Assembly (NCBI RefSeq): GCF_031626875.1
Contig: NZ_JANDMF010000006.1
Location: 62,001 to 126,000 of the forward strand
From: Clostridium sp031626875
GTDB taxonomy: Bacteria; Bacillota; Clostridia; Clostridiales; Clostridiaceae
DNA: 64,000 nucleotides
Reading direction: 5' to 3'
In this document: piece after piece, positions 27,198 to 35,643 of the stretch
How positions within the stretch are numbered: the first letter of the stretch is position 1
Layout: every line of letters starts with the position of its first letter
Made by a program: the position numbers and the translations under genes
The notes under the pieces: model-generated
Seen by the model: the letters and a program-made list of their open reading frames with translations, nothing else
Database searches by the model: none
What the model was told of the DNA's origin: nothing

Positions 27198-28664
27198 ATG
27201 ATCGGGACATTACTTTTAAATAGATATGAAATATTAGAAAAACTTGGTGAAGGTGGTATGGGAGTTGTTTATAAAGCTAGATGTAACATACTAAACCGGT
27301 TTGTAACTATTAAAGTATTAAAAAAAGATGTAAATAACTCTAAAGATTTTATAACTAGATTTAAAAGAGAAGCCAATTCAGTTGCAAGTTTATCTCATCC
27401 AAATATTGTAAACATTCATGATGTTGGTTATGAAGATGACATACATTTTTTAGTTATGGAATATATTGACGGGAAATCTTTAAGTGAAATAATCAATGAA
27501 AATAATACTCTTAGTCCTGGCAAAGCTGTAGATATAGCACTACAACTTGCTAAAGCTCTTGAAATTGCTCATAGAAATAACATCATTCATAGAGATATAA
27601 AACCAGATAATATTTTAATAACTAAAGATAATATAGTTAAACTAATGGATTTTGGTATAGCAAAAGTTACTGATTCAGTAAATCTAACTTCTACAAATAT
27701 AGTAGTTGGTTCTGTACATTATCTATCACCTGAGCAAGGTAAAGGAGATAAGGTGGATTGCAGATCAGACTTATATTCCCTAGGAATTGTTATGTATCAA
27801 ATGTTAATTGGACAAGTTCCATTTAAAGGAGAAAATTCTGTATACATAGTTCTTAAACACATTAATGAGCCTGTTATTCCTCCAAAAAATATAATTGCTG
27901 ATTTACCTGATGAATTGAATGCAATTATTTTAAAACTATTAGAGAAGGATCCTGATAATAGATTTCAAACAGCAAAAGATCTTATTGAATCATTAAATGA
28001 GATTAATGATTGTTTAAAGTTAAAACAAAATAGAACTGAAGATATATTTTGCATTAATCCACAATCAAATACAACTAAATCTGAAGGAACCTATTCTGAG
28101 ACAGTACTTATAGACCAAGAAGAAATTCCAGGAACTATGATGCTTGAAAAAGTCCCTGATAACGCTCTAATAATCCAAAATAATAAAAATAGCTGGATTA
28201 ATAAAAATAAGAAAAAATTATTTATTGCTGGAGTAGCTATTCTAGCCATTTTTCTACTTATAATTTTTATTCCTAAAAAAAATAGTAATATAGCTACTAA
28301 CACTACATCTAATAATGAAAATATTAATACTAAAAATACACCTACTGAAAAAGAAAATAAAAATTCAGATGAAAATGGAAAGAAAAAGCTACCTTCAGTG
28401 ATTGGAAAAAAACAGGACGTTGCCAAAAAAACTATATCAGACAACGGATTTTCAAATTGTAAAATTACAAATGAATATAATGATGTTGTCCCTAGTGGTT
28501 ATGTAATTAAACAATCTCCCGCTGCAAATACAGCTTTGGAAAAAGATGAAAAAATAACTTTAGTAATAAGTAAGGGGCCAAAGAAATCTGATTCTAAGAA
28601 AGATGATCACTCAAAAAATACTAATAATGATAATGAAGAAGATGATAATAACTCAGAGGATTAG
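27198..28664 (+). CDS. Membrane Ser/Thr protein kinase with one PASTA domain
   Basis: A Hanks-type kinase of 488 residues. The kinase domain (about 10-270) has GEGGMG, the ATP lysine in TIKVLK, the catalytic HRDIKPDN, DFG and the SPEQ region. A juxtamembrane linker, a transmembrane helix (about 340-362) and one extracellular PASTA domain (about 395-462) follow, then an acidic, Asn/Asp-rich tail. Canonical PrkC/PknB proteins have three or more PASTA repeats, so this is a reduced version, with weaker expected muropeptide binding. GGGGG precedes the ATG. No PP2C phosphatase is adjacent, unlike the prkC locus, so this is probably an additional kinase. Confidence 0.93.
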   Translation: MIGTLLLNRYEILEKLGEGGMGVVYKARCNILNRFVTIKVLKKDVNNSKDFITRFKREANSVASLSHPNIVNIHDVGYEDDIHFLVMEYIDGKSLSEIINENNTLSPGKAVDIALQLAKALEIAHRNNIIHRDIKPDNILITKDNIVKLMDFGIAKVTDSVNLTSTNIVVGSVHYLSPEQGKGDKVDCRSDLYSLGIVMYQMLIGQVPFKGENSVYIVLKHINEPVIPPKNIIADLPDELNAIILKLLEKDPDNRFQTAKDLIESLNEINDCLKLKQNRTEDIFCINPQSNTTKSEGTYSETVLIDQEEIPGTMMLEKVPDNALIIQNNKNSWINKNKKKLFIAGVAILAIFLLIIFIPKKNSNIATNTTSNNENINTKNTPTEKENKNSDENGKKKLPSVIGKKQDVAKKTISDNGFSNCKITNEYNDVVPSGYVIKQSPAANTALEKDEKITLVISKGPKKSDSKKDDHSKNTNNDNEEDDNNSED

Positions 28665-28678
28665 GATATTACAAATAT

Positions 28679-28717
28679 AAGTGATTTAAGGTAATAAATC
28701 TTAGATCACTTTTTTTA
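28679..28717 (+). terminator. Terminator between the two kinase genes
   Basis: AAGTGATTTAAG pairs with CTTAGATCACTT around a nine-base loop and is followed by seven T. The two kinases are therefore separate transcripts. Confidence 0.85.
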
Positions 28718-28813
28718 TATATAAAAATAAATGATTTACATTGCAATTTCTTAAAATTGTCTGATATTGTAGAATAACACAAAAATTCATAGTTTATTGT
28801 ATGTACTTGTATA

Positions 28814-28822
28814 TGATATAAT
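28814..28822 (+). promoter_or_regulatory. Extended -10 promoter of the second kinase gene
   Basis: TGATATAAT is an extended -10 element with a perfect TATAAT, located about 33 bases before the start codon. No good -35 is visible. Confidence 0.4.
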
Positions 28823-28855
28823 TCTATTATACCTTATGTTACAGGGGGAGAAGCT

Positions 28856-29908
28856 ATGATAGGTACATTACTTTTAAATCGTTATGAAATATTAGAAAAA
28901 ATTGGCGAAGGTGGTATGGGAACTGTTTATAAAGGACGTTGTGTTATATTAGATACATTTGTAGCTATTAAAATAATAAAAACTGAATTAAATAATTCTC
29001 AAAAATTTATAGATAGATTTAATAGAGAAGCCAACTTAATTGCAAGTTTATCACATCCTAGTATAGTTAAATTTTATGGTGTTGGTTCAAAAGGCAATAT
29101 TAATTTTCTAGTTATGGAATATGTAGATGGAAAATCGCTGAGAAAAATAATAAATGAACATGGTAGACTTGATCCAACAGCTGCTCTAGATATAGCCTTA
29201 CAAACTGCTAGAGCTCTTGAAGTTGCTCATAAAAACAATATAATTCATAGAGATGTAAAACCAGACAATATTTTAATTACAAGAAATAATAAAGTTAAAT
29301 TAATGGATTTTGGCTTAGCTAAAGGAAATGATTCTATAAGTATGACTTCTTCTAATCTAATTATAGGTTCTGCACATTATTTTTCCCCAGAGCAAGCTAA
29401 TGGACATCCTGTTGATGGTAGGACAGATTTATATGCCCTAGGTATTGTTATGTATGAAATGGTTACTGGGCGAGTACCTTTTTATGGAGAGAATACTATG
29501 GCTATAATAATTAAACATGCTAATTATCCTGTTACTCCACCAACAGATATTGTGAATAATTTTCCCAAGTATTTTAATAGAGTTATCTTAAAATGTTTAG
29601 AAAAGAGACCTGTTGAAAGATTTCAAAATGCTACCGAACTTTGTGAAGCATTAAATATAGTAAAAAAAAGCATTAAAGAAAGTTATCATGCTGCTCTTAA
29701 TGATACTAACATAATAAGACCAAATTTAAATAATAAATCACCTAAAGATAAATATAATGAAACAATAAATGCATATCAAGAAACAAAACAAAAAGCAAAT
29801 ATAAAAGATGGGAAAACTAATGAAAGTTGGTTTAAAAAAAATTGGAAAATATCCCTTGTTTTTTTAGCTATTTTAATATATATATATTATAAAAATGCAT
29901 CTTATTAA
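28856..29908 (+). CDS. Tail-anchored Ser/Thr protein kinase, no PASTA domain
   Basis: A 350-residue paralogue of the preceding kinase. Its first 18 residues are nearly identical, and the kinase domain is complete, with GEGGMG, AIKIIK, HRDVKPDN and DFG. After a polar linker it ends in a hydrophobic helix (about 328-346) and four further residues. It thus has no extracellular sensor and would sit at the inner face of the membrane. The activation segment contains a run of serines and threonines (SMTSSN) like that of its neighbour, so cross-phosphorylation is possible. The arrangement points to tandem duplication and loss of the sensor. Confidence 0.92.
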   Translation: MIGTLLLNRYEILEKIGEGGMGTVYKGRCVILDTFVAIKIIKTELNNSQKFIDRFNREANLIASLSHPSIVKFYGVGSKGNINFLVMEYVDGKSLRKIINEHGRLDPTAALDIALQTARALEVAHKNNIIHRDVKPDNILITRNNKVKLMDFGLAKGNDSISMTSSNLIIGSAHYFSPEQANGHPVDGRTDLYALGIVMYEMVTGRVPFYGENTMAIIIKHANYPVTPPTDIVNNFPKYFNRVILKCLEKRPVERFQNATELCEALNIVKKSIKESYHAALNDTNIIRPNLNNKSPKDKYNETINAYQETKQKANIKDGKTNESWFKKNWKISLVFLAILIYIYYKNASY

Positions 29909-29935
29909 TAATTAATATTATACTTGAAAATTAGA

Positions 29936-29999
29936 AATAGAATTAAAATAAATGACTCAAGAATTTATCCCTTGAATCTTTTATTTTAATTCTATTTCT
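29936..29999. terminator. Bidirectional terminator between the kinase and ECF genes
   Basis: An outer stem of about 13 bp (AGAATTAAAATAAA with its complement) and an inner CTCAAG/CTTGA pairing form a long hairpin between two convergent genes. Confidence 0.7.
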
Positions 30000-30022
30000 T
30001 CCCCTAGGTATATTGGTTACAT

Positions 30023-30622
30023 TTATTCTCTTTCAATAGGTAATAGTAATCCTGATTTCTTTAATATTGGTCTTAATGTATTGTAAATAAAACTCACCAA
30101 TATTACAGATATACCTGCATTTACAGCTGTGATACCCACACTAAATTTTGCTAATATCTCTGCTACTTCTTGTGGTTGTCCCAAAACGTATTGTTTGTAA
30201 AAATATCCAAAAACAGGATCAAAAATCACATTAAAACCTAATCCACAAATGGCTGATATTATACTCCATTTTAATATATATTTCTTATCATTATTCTTAT
30301 CTATCTTAGCATACCTATGTGCAACTAAACCTGTTACCACCCCAATACATAATTTTAGTACAAAAGTTTTTGGTGCCCCTAGAATATATACAGGATCAAG
30401 TATATCAGATATTGTCATTCCTATTGCCCCTGCAAGTCCTCCATACCATCCTCCAAGTAGAAGTGCAGCCAATACACAAAAGGCATTTCCTACATGTAAG
30501 GATACTGCATCTCCCCCTGGTAAAAAAATTTTAATTTGAAGAAAAGTAAATGCTACAAAACATAATGCTGCAAGTACTCCAGTTTGAAGTAATTTTATAA
30601 GTCTTAGATTTTTATTTTTCAT
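30023..30622 (-). CDS. ECF transporter substrate-binding (S) component
   Basis: A 199-residue membrane protein with five to six helices. Conserved parts include FLPGGDAVSLHVGNAFCVLAALLLGG near residue 33 and GAIGMTISDILDP near residue 66. These fit the small S components that capture a vitamin or cofactor precursor and pair with a shared ECF-ATPase module. The ATPases and T component are not in the window. I see no riboswitch in the leader, so the ligand cannot be inferred from regulation. Position of the single gene behind its own promoter fits a group II ECF system. Confidence 0.82.
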   Translation of the reverse strand: MKNKNLRLIKLLQTGVLAALCFVAFTFLQIKIFLPGGDAVSLHVGNAFCVLAALLLGGWYGGLAGAIGMTISDILDPVYILGAPKTFVLKLCIGVVTGLVAHRYAKIDKNNDKKYILKWSIISAICGLGFNVIFDPVFGYFYKQYVLGQPQEVAEILAKFSVGITAVNAGISVILVSFIYNTLRPILKKSGLLLPIERE

Positions 30623-30664
30623 ATAATTTCCCCCTTATAATTTCTATATGAAAATATTGTGATA

Positions 30665-30693
30665 ATTATAGCACCTAAGGTATATTATTACAA
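30665..30693 (-). promoter_or_regulatory. Promoter of the ECF S-component gene
   Basis: On the minus strand TTGTAA is followed after 17 bases by TGC-TATAAT, an extended consensus -10. The leader is about 40 bases, too short for a riboswitch. Confidence 0.75.
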
Positions 30694-30755
30694 TTGTATC
30701 GGCACGAAGACTTAAAGATAGTACTTTATTACCTTCTGTGTTATACTTTTCAAAC

Positions 30756-30794
30756 TAAAAATTGAAGACAAGGATTGATTAAAATTCTTGTCTT
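30756..30794 (-). terminator. Terminator after the MglB-like gene
   Basis: AAGACAAG and CTTGTCTT (30765-30772 with 30787-30794) form an 8-bp stem; ATTTTTAG follows on the minus strand. Confidence 0.6.
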
Positions 30795-30855
30795 TAAAAT
30801 AATTCCATATAAATTTAACTACAAAAATTTCAATTTATAATTTTTATTTTGTAAT

Positions 30856-31908
30856 TTATGAATTGAAATTCATTATATATTGTTCAGGTATCCCTGTAAT
30901 TGTAATTTTCTTGTCACATCTTTTTAAATTTGTACCATCAATAGGATTTTTATATGAAATTAAATTCATTGACACATCATACATGGCTTGTGATTTTAGA
31001 TAAAAACTAAAATAAAAAGTCCCAGCCATGAATCCTTTTTCCACCAAGTTTTTAGCTTCTGGTAAACAGTCAATTCCAACAACTAAAATACTTTTTGATT
31101 TATCACCTTTATTATAATCATATTTTTGAAGAGCTTTAACAGCTCCAATTGCCAAGGCATCTCCAGTTGTAATAATAGCATCAATTTTGTTACCATACTT
31201 AAGAAATAATGATGAAATTGATTCTTCTGCTAAATTTTCATCCCAATATGCAAATACAGTTTCAAGTTCTTGTGTTTTACCTATCCCATCATGAATTGTT
31301 CTAATAGAACTTTTTTCCCTTTGCATGTCTAATGGATTATTAGGATAACCTCGCAAAAGTATATATTCAAATATATCATCACCATTCTTATCAATAATTT
31401 CCTTATTGGAATTCCACATACCTACAATAAAGTTTCCTTGCATGGCAGAAATCACATCATTATCTTCATTCAAAGAAAAAGCTCTAGAATATTTTTGAAG
31501 AACATCTGTATTAGGAACACTCGATGCCCAAAAAATTAATGGAATATTTCTTTGTTTAGCTTTAAAAACAATATCATCTATTACACTACTACTTTGCTCA
31601 ACAACATTAAGTATTACTGAATCAAAATCATTTTGAATAGTAGTATTAATATTTTGAAGTTGTGTAGAAGAATTCTTTTCAGAATCAAAAAAAGTAAATG
31701 CAACTTTGTTAGGATTATTATTTTGAATTTTTTCTAAATTTTCTTTAATTAACAAAACATATGGATGCTTAAGATCATAACAAACTACTGCTATTTTTGC
31801 TACCTCTCTTTTAGAAATATTTAAACTAGCATTAATTGCTTTCGAACTAAAAGATACTACCATAACTGAAATTATAATAAAAACCAAGTTTCTTTTTAAT
31901 ATCTTCAT
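30856..31908 (-). CDS. MglB-like periplasmic-type sugar-binding protein, orphan
   Basis: A 350-residue type I substrate-binding protein of the galactose/glucose (MglB) class. It has the first-lobe start AKIAVVCYDLKHPYVLLIKENL, IPLIFWASS near residue 125, and ITTGDALAIGAVKALQKY near residue 240, matching the ligand-contact regions of the family. The N-terminus has a hydrophobic stretch (about 7-24) but no lipobox cysteine. It may therefore be membrane-anchored by an uncleaved helix or be released. No ABC ATPase or permease accompanies it. In Clostridia such orphan binding proteins can be sensor partners of kinases; none is adjacent here. Confidence 0.78.
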   Translation of the reverse strand: MKILKRNLVFIIISVMVVSFSSKAINASLNISKREVAKIAVVCYDLKHPYVLLIKENLEKIQNNNPNKVAFTFFDSEKNSSTQLQNINTTIQNDFDSVILNVVEQSSSVIDDIVFKAKQRNIPLIFWASSVPNTDVLQKYSRAFSLNEDNDVISAMQGNFIVGMWNSNKEIIDKNGDDIFEYILLRGYPNNPLDMQREKSSIRTIHDGIGKTQELETVFAYWDENLAEESISSLFLKYGNKIDAIITTGDALAIGAVKALQKYDYNKGDKSKSILVVGIDCLPEAKNLVEKGFMAGTFYFSFYLKSQAMYDVSMNLISYKNPIDGTNLKRCDKKITITGIPEQYIMNFNS

Positions 31909-32052
31909 TTTCTATCCACTCCCTCCATGATTCTATACTCTTTATTATGTTCTTTAATAAAAAAAATTATAAAATATAGATGTAGTTTCTTTAATATAAA
32001 TCAATTTTATATTGTTATTTATAAAGCTAAATACTATTAACTAAGAGTGAAT

Positions 32053-32100
32053 AAAATTAAACAAATCGATTAACTATTTCTAATTAATCGATTTGTTTAA
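32053..32100 (-). terminator. Terminator overlapping the flavoprotein gene end
   Basis: A perfect 17-bp inverted repeat (32057-32073 with 32084-32100) includes the last five codons and stop of the flavoprotein gene. TTTAATTTTATT follows on the minus strand. Confidence 0.8.
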
Positions 32101-33481
32101 TATTTTTCTTCATTGCAATTTTTAATTCTACATTATTTATGCTTTGTGGAAAATTAAATACATTTTCTGAATCATACTTTCTTTTAATTTCCCTAAGTCT
32201 ATAATAATTTTCTCCATAATATTCTCTTTCATAATCTTCAAGCTCTGCACATGGGAAACTAACATAAGATCCTGTTGTAATTTCATTTATATGTCTTTGT
32301 TTTTTCTTTACCCACTCAATATTTTCTTGGGCATATTTTGATTCTTCCCAAACTGATTGAAATCCCATTATGAATTTTGCATCTCTATAATAAAAAGCTG
32401 ATTCTTTTTTATCTTTATCATTAACAGCTCCACCTAATCCATAAAAAGAAACTGCTGTGTATACTGCCCCTTCTGCTCTTTCTTTAACTAACTCTATAAT
32501 TTTCTCTATTTCATATCTTGTATAGTCATTATATACAAACCTTCCTGAAGATTTATACTTTTCATAGGGTGGATGACTATCTTGAATTATTCTATTTACC
32601 TCTAAAACAGTAAGATACTCTAATTTAAATATCTCCTTTTTAGTAATAGTTTTAAAAGATACTAATATTGACTTAGCTTCTTCTTTGGTTCCATAGAATA
32701 CTCCTGTAATACGAACTCCTGGTCCTTTTTTCAAAGAATTATAAATACCCATTTTCAAATTAATTCTTCTATCTAAATCTTTAAAAAGATTTTCCCAAAC
32801 CTCATAAGCTTTAATTATTTCCTCATCTCTAGCTTCTAAGCAATCTATATCTATTAGGGTTGCCATTTCTATTTTCTTTGGGAGCCTAAATGTCATTGAA
32901 GTAACTATTCCAAAGTTACCTCCCCCAGCTCCTTTTAATGCCCAAAAAAGATCATTATTAACTTTTTCTGAAGTAATTATTATATTACCTTTAAAATCTA
33001 CTATTTCTGCTTCAATTAAACTATCACATGCTAATCCAAATAGTCTACTAGAGTATCCCCATCCTCCTCCTAGTACTAACCCTGGTACTCCTACAGTTGG
33101 ACATCCTCCTCCTGGAAATGGATATCCTAAATTGTTCAGAGTATCATATAACTCTCTATTCCTAACTCCACCTTGTATTTTTACAATATTCTTTTCTTCA
33201 TCTACACTAATTTTATTCATTTTACTTACATCTATAACTACTACATCATCACCTGTTGAATATCCTTCATAATGATGTCTTCCAGATCTTATCCTTATTT
33301 CTAGTAAGTTTTGTCTAGCCCATATTATTGCATTTCCTACTTGTTCATTATTTTTACAATAAACAATTGCTAATGGATATTTATCAATTGCTCTGTTCCA
33401 AGATTTTCTATCTTCCTCATAACTAAAGTTATCTTGAGTAATAACTACACCAGTTAACTCTTTATAATCAACGTATTTCAT
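32084..33481 (-). CDS. FAD-linked oxidase of the berberine-bridge enzyme family
   Basis: A 465-residue flavoprotein with an FAD-binding domain of the PCMH type (about 30-205) and a C-terminal BBE domain near residues 410-455 (YYGENYYRLREIKRKYDSENVF). By alignment with plant and fungal relatives His69 in SGRHHYEG and Cys127 in GGCPTVG are the residues that hold FAD by two covalent bonds. Such enzymes oxidise sugars, oligosaccharides or other alcohols with oxygen or another acceptor. There is no signal peptide, so it should act in the cytosol. An oxidase in a strict anaerobe would need a non-oxygen acceptor or act in oxygen defence; that is inference. GGAGGGG precedes the ATG. Confidence 0.88.
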   Translation of the reverse strand: MKYVDYKELTGVVITQDNFSYEEDRKSWNRAIDKYPLAIVYCKNNEQVGNAIIWARQNLLEIRIRSGRHHYEGYSTGDDVVVIDVSKMNKISVDEEKNIVKIQGGVRNRELYDTLNNLGYPFPGGGCPTVGVPGLVLGGGWGYSSRLFGLACDSLIEAEIVDFKGNIIITSEKVNNDLFWALKGAGGGNFGIVTSMTFRLPKKIEMATLIDIDCLEARDEEIIKAYEVWENLFKDLDRRINLKMGIYNSLKKGPGVRITGVFYGTKEEAKSILVSFKTITKKEIFKLEYLTVLEVNRIIQDSHPPYEKYKSSGRFVYNDYTRYEIEKIIELVKERAEGAVYTAVSFYGLGGAVNDKDKKESAFYYRDAKFIMGFQSVWEESKYAQENIEWVKKKQRHINEITTGSYVSFPCAELEDYEREYYGENYYRLREIKRKYDSENVFNFPQSINNVELKIAMKKNIKQID

Positions 33482-33576
33482 ATTCCCCTCCTTCCTCTAG
33501 TTGTACTACTTAATTTTACTACACCAAATTTGAAATTCATATCCACATATCAATAAAACTAGAGAGAAATCATTGC

Positions 33577-34416
33577 TTAACTACAATATTCCAACATATA
33601 TAATCTTTCTTTTTCTGCATCCACTAAAGTAAATAGCATATCTTTACTTGCCATGAAATTAAAAGCATCAATTCCAAAGCAAGCCATGTCTGGAGTAATA
33701 TCATAATAATTTTTAAAATTATATTCTATATTCATAAAAAATTCATCTATTATATTGGTTATATTTTTTTCATCATGCACAAAATCACTACTAGTTTTCC
33801 ATCCTTCAGTTATTTCTCTAAAACTTCTGAAACTACCAGTTGCTTGATATTGATATTTAGTTAATTCATAACTATAAAATGATTCTAAATAACATCTTAG
33901 ACTGCCACAACTCCCTAATTGAACTATGGATTTAATTCTTTTCATCATTTTCTCTACATAAACTTCCATTCCTATTTTTTTGGAAAGATATATTTCTTTT
34001 TGCTCAATAAAATCTGCTTGTAAGTAAAGATTTAAAGCTTTTGTTCGCTCTTGATTATAAAACACCTCTTCACTTCCAACATATTTATATTTTCCACCAT
34101 TATATTCAAATCCAAAAAAACCATTTTCACTAAATTTATGTCCATCACATAGTTTGTCTTCAGAAATTCCTAGACTTAAAAGAATATGTATTAAAAATTC
34201 TTTACCTTTAATATCACGTTTTATTGTTAAAATTGGTCTAAAAAAACACTCTAATTCTTCATTTTCTAAAACATCTGTTGCTTTTGGATATAATTGTATA
34301 TCTTTTAAAACATTAGCAATCTCTTCTTTACGTTTCTTTTCCTTAAGTTTTTTCTTATTTTTTGCTTCTTCTATAAATTCTCTTTCAAGTAGCTTTTTTC
34401 TTTCCAACATATCCAT
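33577..34416 (-). CDS. Unknown protein, last gene of the DUF4132 cluster
   Basis: A 279-residue soluble protein I do not recognise. Residues about 3-45 are rich in lysine and glutamate and predicted to be a coiled coil. The rest appears to be a mixed alpha/beta domain with aromatic clusters, for example NGFFGFEYNGGKYKYVGSE near residue 113. There is no signal peptide or transmembrane segment. GGGGGA lies seven bases before the ATG. It is separated by 144 bases from the SUKH-like gene, a larger gap than elsewhere in the cluster, so it could have its own promoter. Confidence 0.55.
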   Translation of the reverse strand: MDMLERKKLLEREFIEEAKNKKKLKEKKRKEEIANVLKDIQLYPKATDVLENEELECFFRPILTIKRDIKGKEFLIHILLSLGISEDKLCDGHKFSENGFFGFEYNGGKYKYVGSEEVFYNQERTKALNLYLQADFIEQKEIYLSKKIGMEVYVEKMMKRIKSIVQLGSCGSLRCYLESFYSYELTKYQYQATGSFRSFREITEGWKTSSDFVHDEKNITNIIDEFFMNIEYNFKNYYDITPDMACFGIDAFNFMASKDMLFTLVDAEKERLYMLEYCS

Positions 34417-34560
34417 TTATTTTTCCCCCATTTAAATTGATAGTATGCTTTTAAGCGTTTCCAGTCTATTTCCTTAGTTGCTATCCAATTTTTTCTCCCT
34501 ATATCCCTCATATCATCATTCATACCTAAAATATTTTATCCATTTTTATTCATACATATC

Positions 34561-35148
34561 TTATCTATTTTCTAAATAATCTTTTACAATATCTAAAAAT
34601 TCTTCTTTAGTTAAAAATCTTTTAAAGAAATCTTCTAAGTTTTTTTTATGATTAATTGCTGTAAAAAATTCTTCATGATCTGTACTATATACTACTGGAT
34701 TACTTTGATTTGAATCTCCCAAACAAATAAAATAGTGATCTGGAAATCCATATGAATAGCATATGCACATAAAATCAAGTTCATCGCATTTTATAACTTC
34801 TCTTATTTCATCTTCAGTTGTTATTTCATCTAATTCTCCAAAGTCTTCTGATCCTTCTTTAAATGGTGTAAAAAGAAAATTTCTAAAGAACGATTGTCCA
34901 TATGGAATTTCATGATCTGAAAAATAATGATCTCCTATATTTTTATAAAATAGATCCTTATTTTCAAGATACATATTTTTATGTTTTTCATAAAATTCAT
35001 CTACTCCATATAAATCCTCAGCAAAGCTTTTTGGATATAAAGGATTACTGAATTTAATCTTTTGTAAATCTTCTTTTAAAGAATTTCCTTTTACATTATC
35101 AATATTTCCACCTAAAGCTTTTATTCTTTCTAAAATTTCTTGTTTCAT
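34561..35148 (-). CDS. SUKH (SMI1/KNR4)-like protein
   Basis: A 195-residue soluble protein. The pattern YPKSFAEDLYG near its start, the strand region around YFICLGDSNQSNPVVYSTDHEE and the C-terminal helix (LEDFFKRFLTKEEFLDI) suggest a SUKH-superfamily fold. SUKH members in bacteria are often immunity proteins against nuclease toxins, but many are stand-alone. I start at the ATG at 35148 because AAAGGAA lies eight bases upstream; two earlier in-frame ATGs have no such site. It lies 29-57 bases after the gene before it in the cluster. Confidence 0.6.
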   Translation of the reverse strand: MKQEILERIKALGGNIDNVKGNSLKEDLQKIKFSNPLYPKSFAEDLYGVDEFYEKHKNMYLENKDLFYKNIGDHYFSDHEIPYGQSFFRNFLFTPFKEGSEDFGELDEITTEDEIREVIKCDELDFMCICYSYGFPDHYFICLGDSNQSNPVVYSTDHEEFFTAINHKKNLEDFFKRFLTKEEFLDIVKDYLENR

Positions 35149-35204
35149 TTTTAACATTCCTTTCAATATATCCATTATCGTTTTTGTATTGAAATTCTCA
35201 ATTT

Positions 35205-35603
35205 CTAATATACTTCAAATATTAATCCCTTTTCAGCTGAAAAATCTTTATGAAAAGTAACATAAATAGTAAGGTTACCAGCTGGACTTTCCCCTGCATC
35301 ATATCCAATTTGAAAAGATCCATTCTCATAAAAAATTAGGTATCTTTTTTCAAGTTTTTCAGAATTATCTTCTGAATTATAAGTTTTAATATGATGTATA
35401 GCTTTTTTGTTTAGCATCTTAAAATTGTCCATAACATTTTTTATAGGTGTTGATAGATTATTAATAACACTTTCTTTTTTTGTTTCTACATTAATATAAA
35501 AAGATTCGCCATCTAGCATAATTGTGCTTTTATAATAATTAATCCCACTACAATATTCAAATAGCCCTACACCTTCAATATCAATGCTCTTTGGTAACCC
35601 CAT
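35205..35603 (-). CDS. Unknown 132-residue protein of the DUF4132 cluster
   Basis: A small soluble protein, predicted to be mainly beta-strands (for example STIMLDGESFYINVETK near residue 26) around one central helix. The C-terminal half includes RYLIFYENGSFQIGYDAGES, a meander like those of several predicted immunity families. I cannot assign a family. GGGGGAG precedes the ATG, and it is 40 bases from the DKNYY-like gene upstream. Confidence 0.5.
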   Translation of the reverse strand: MGLPKSIDIEGVGLFEYCSGINYYKSTIMLDGESFYINVETKKESVINNLSTPIKNVMDNFKMLNKKAIHHIKTYNSEDNSEKLEKRYLIFYENGSFQIGYDAGESPAGNLTIYVTFHKDFSAEKGLIFEVY

Positions 35604-35643
35604 TTTTACTCCCCCTCTTTGATTATTTCAACAGTTTCTATAA

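Noticed and set aside
30623..30760. Vitamin riboswitch before the ECF S component
   Set aside because: The promoter lies about 40 bases from the start codon, leaving no room for an aptamer.
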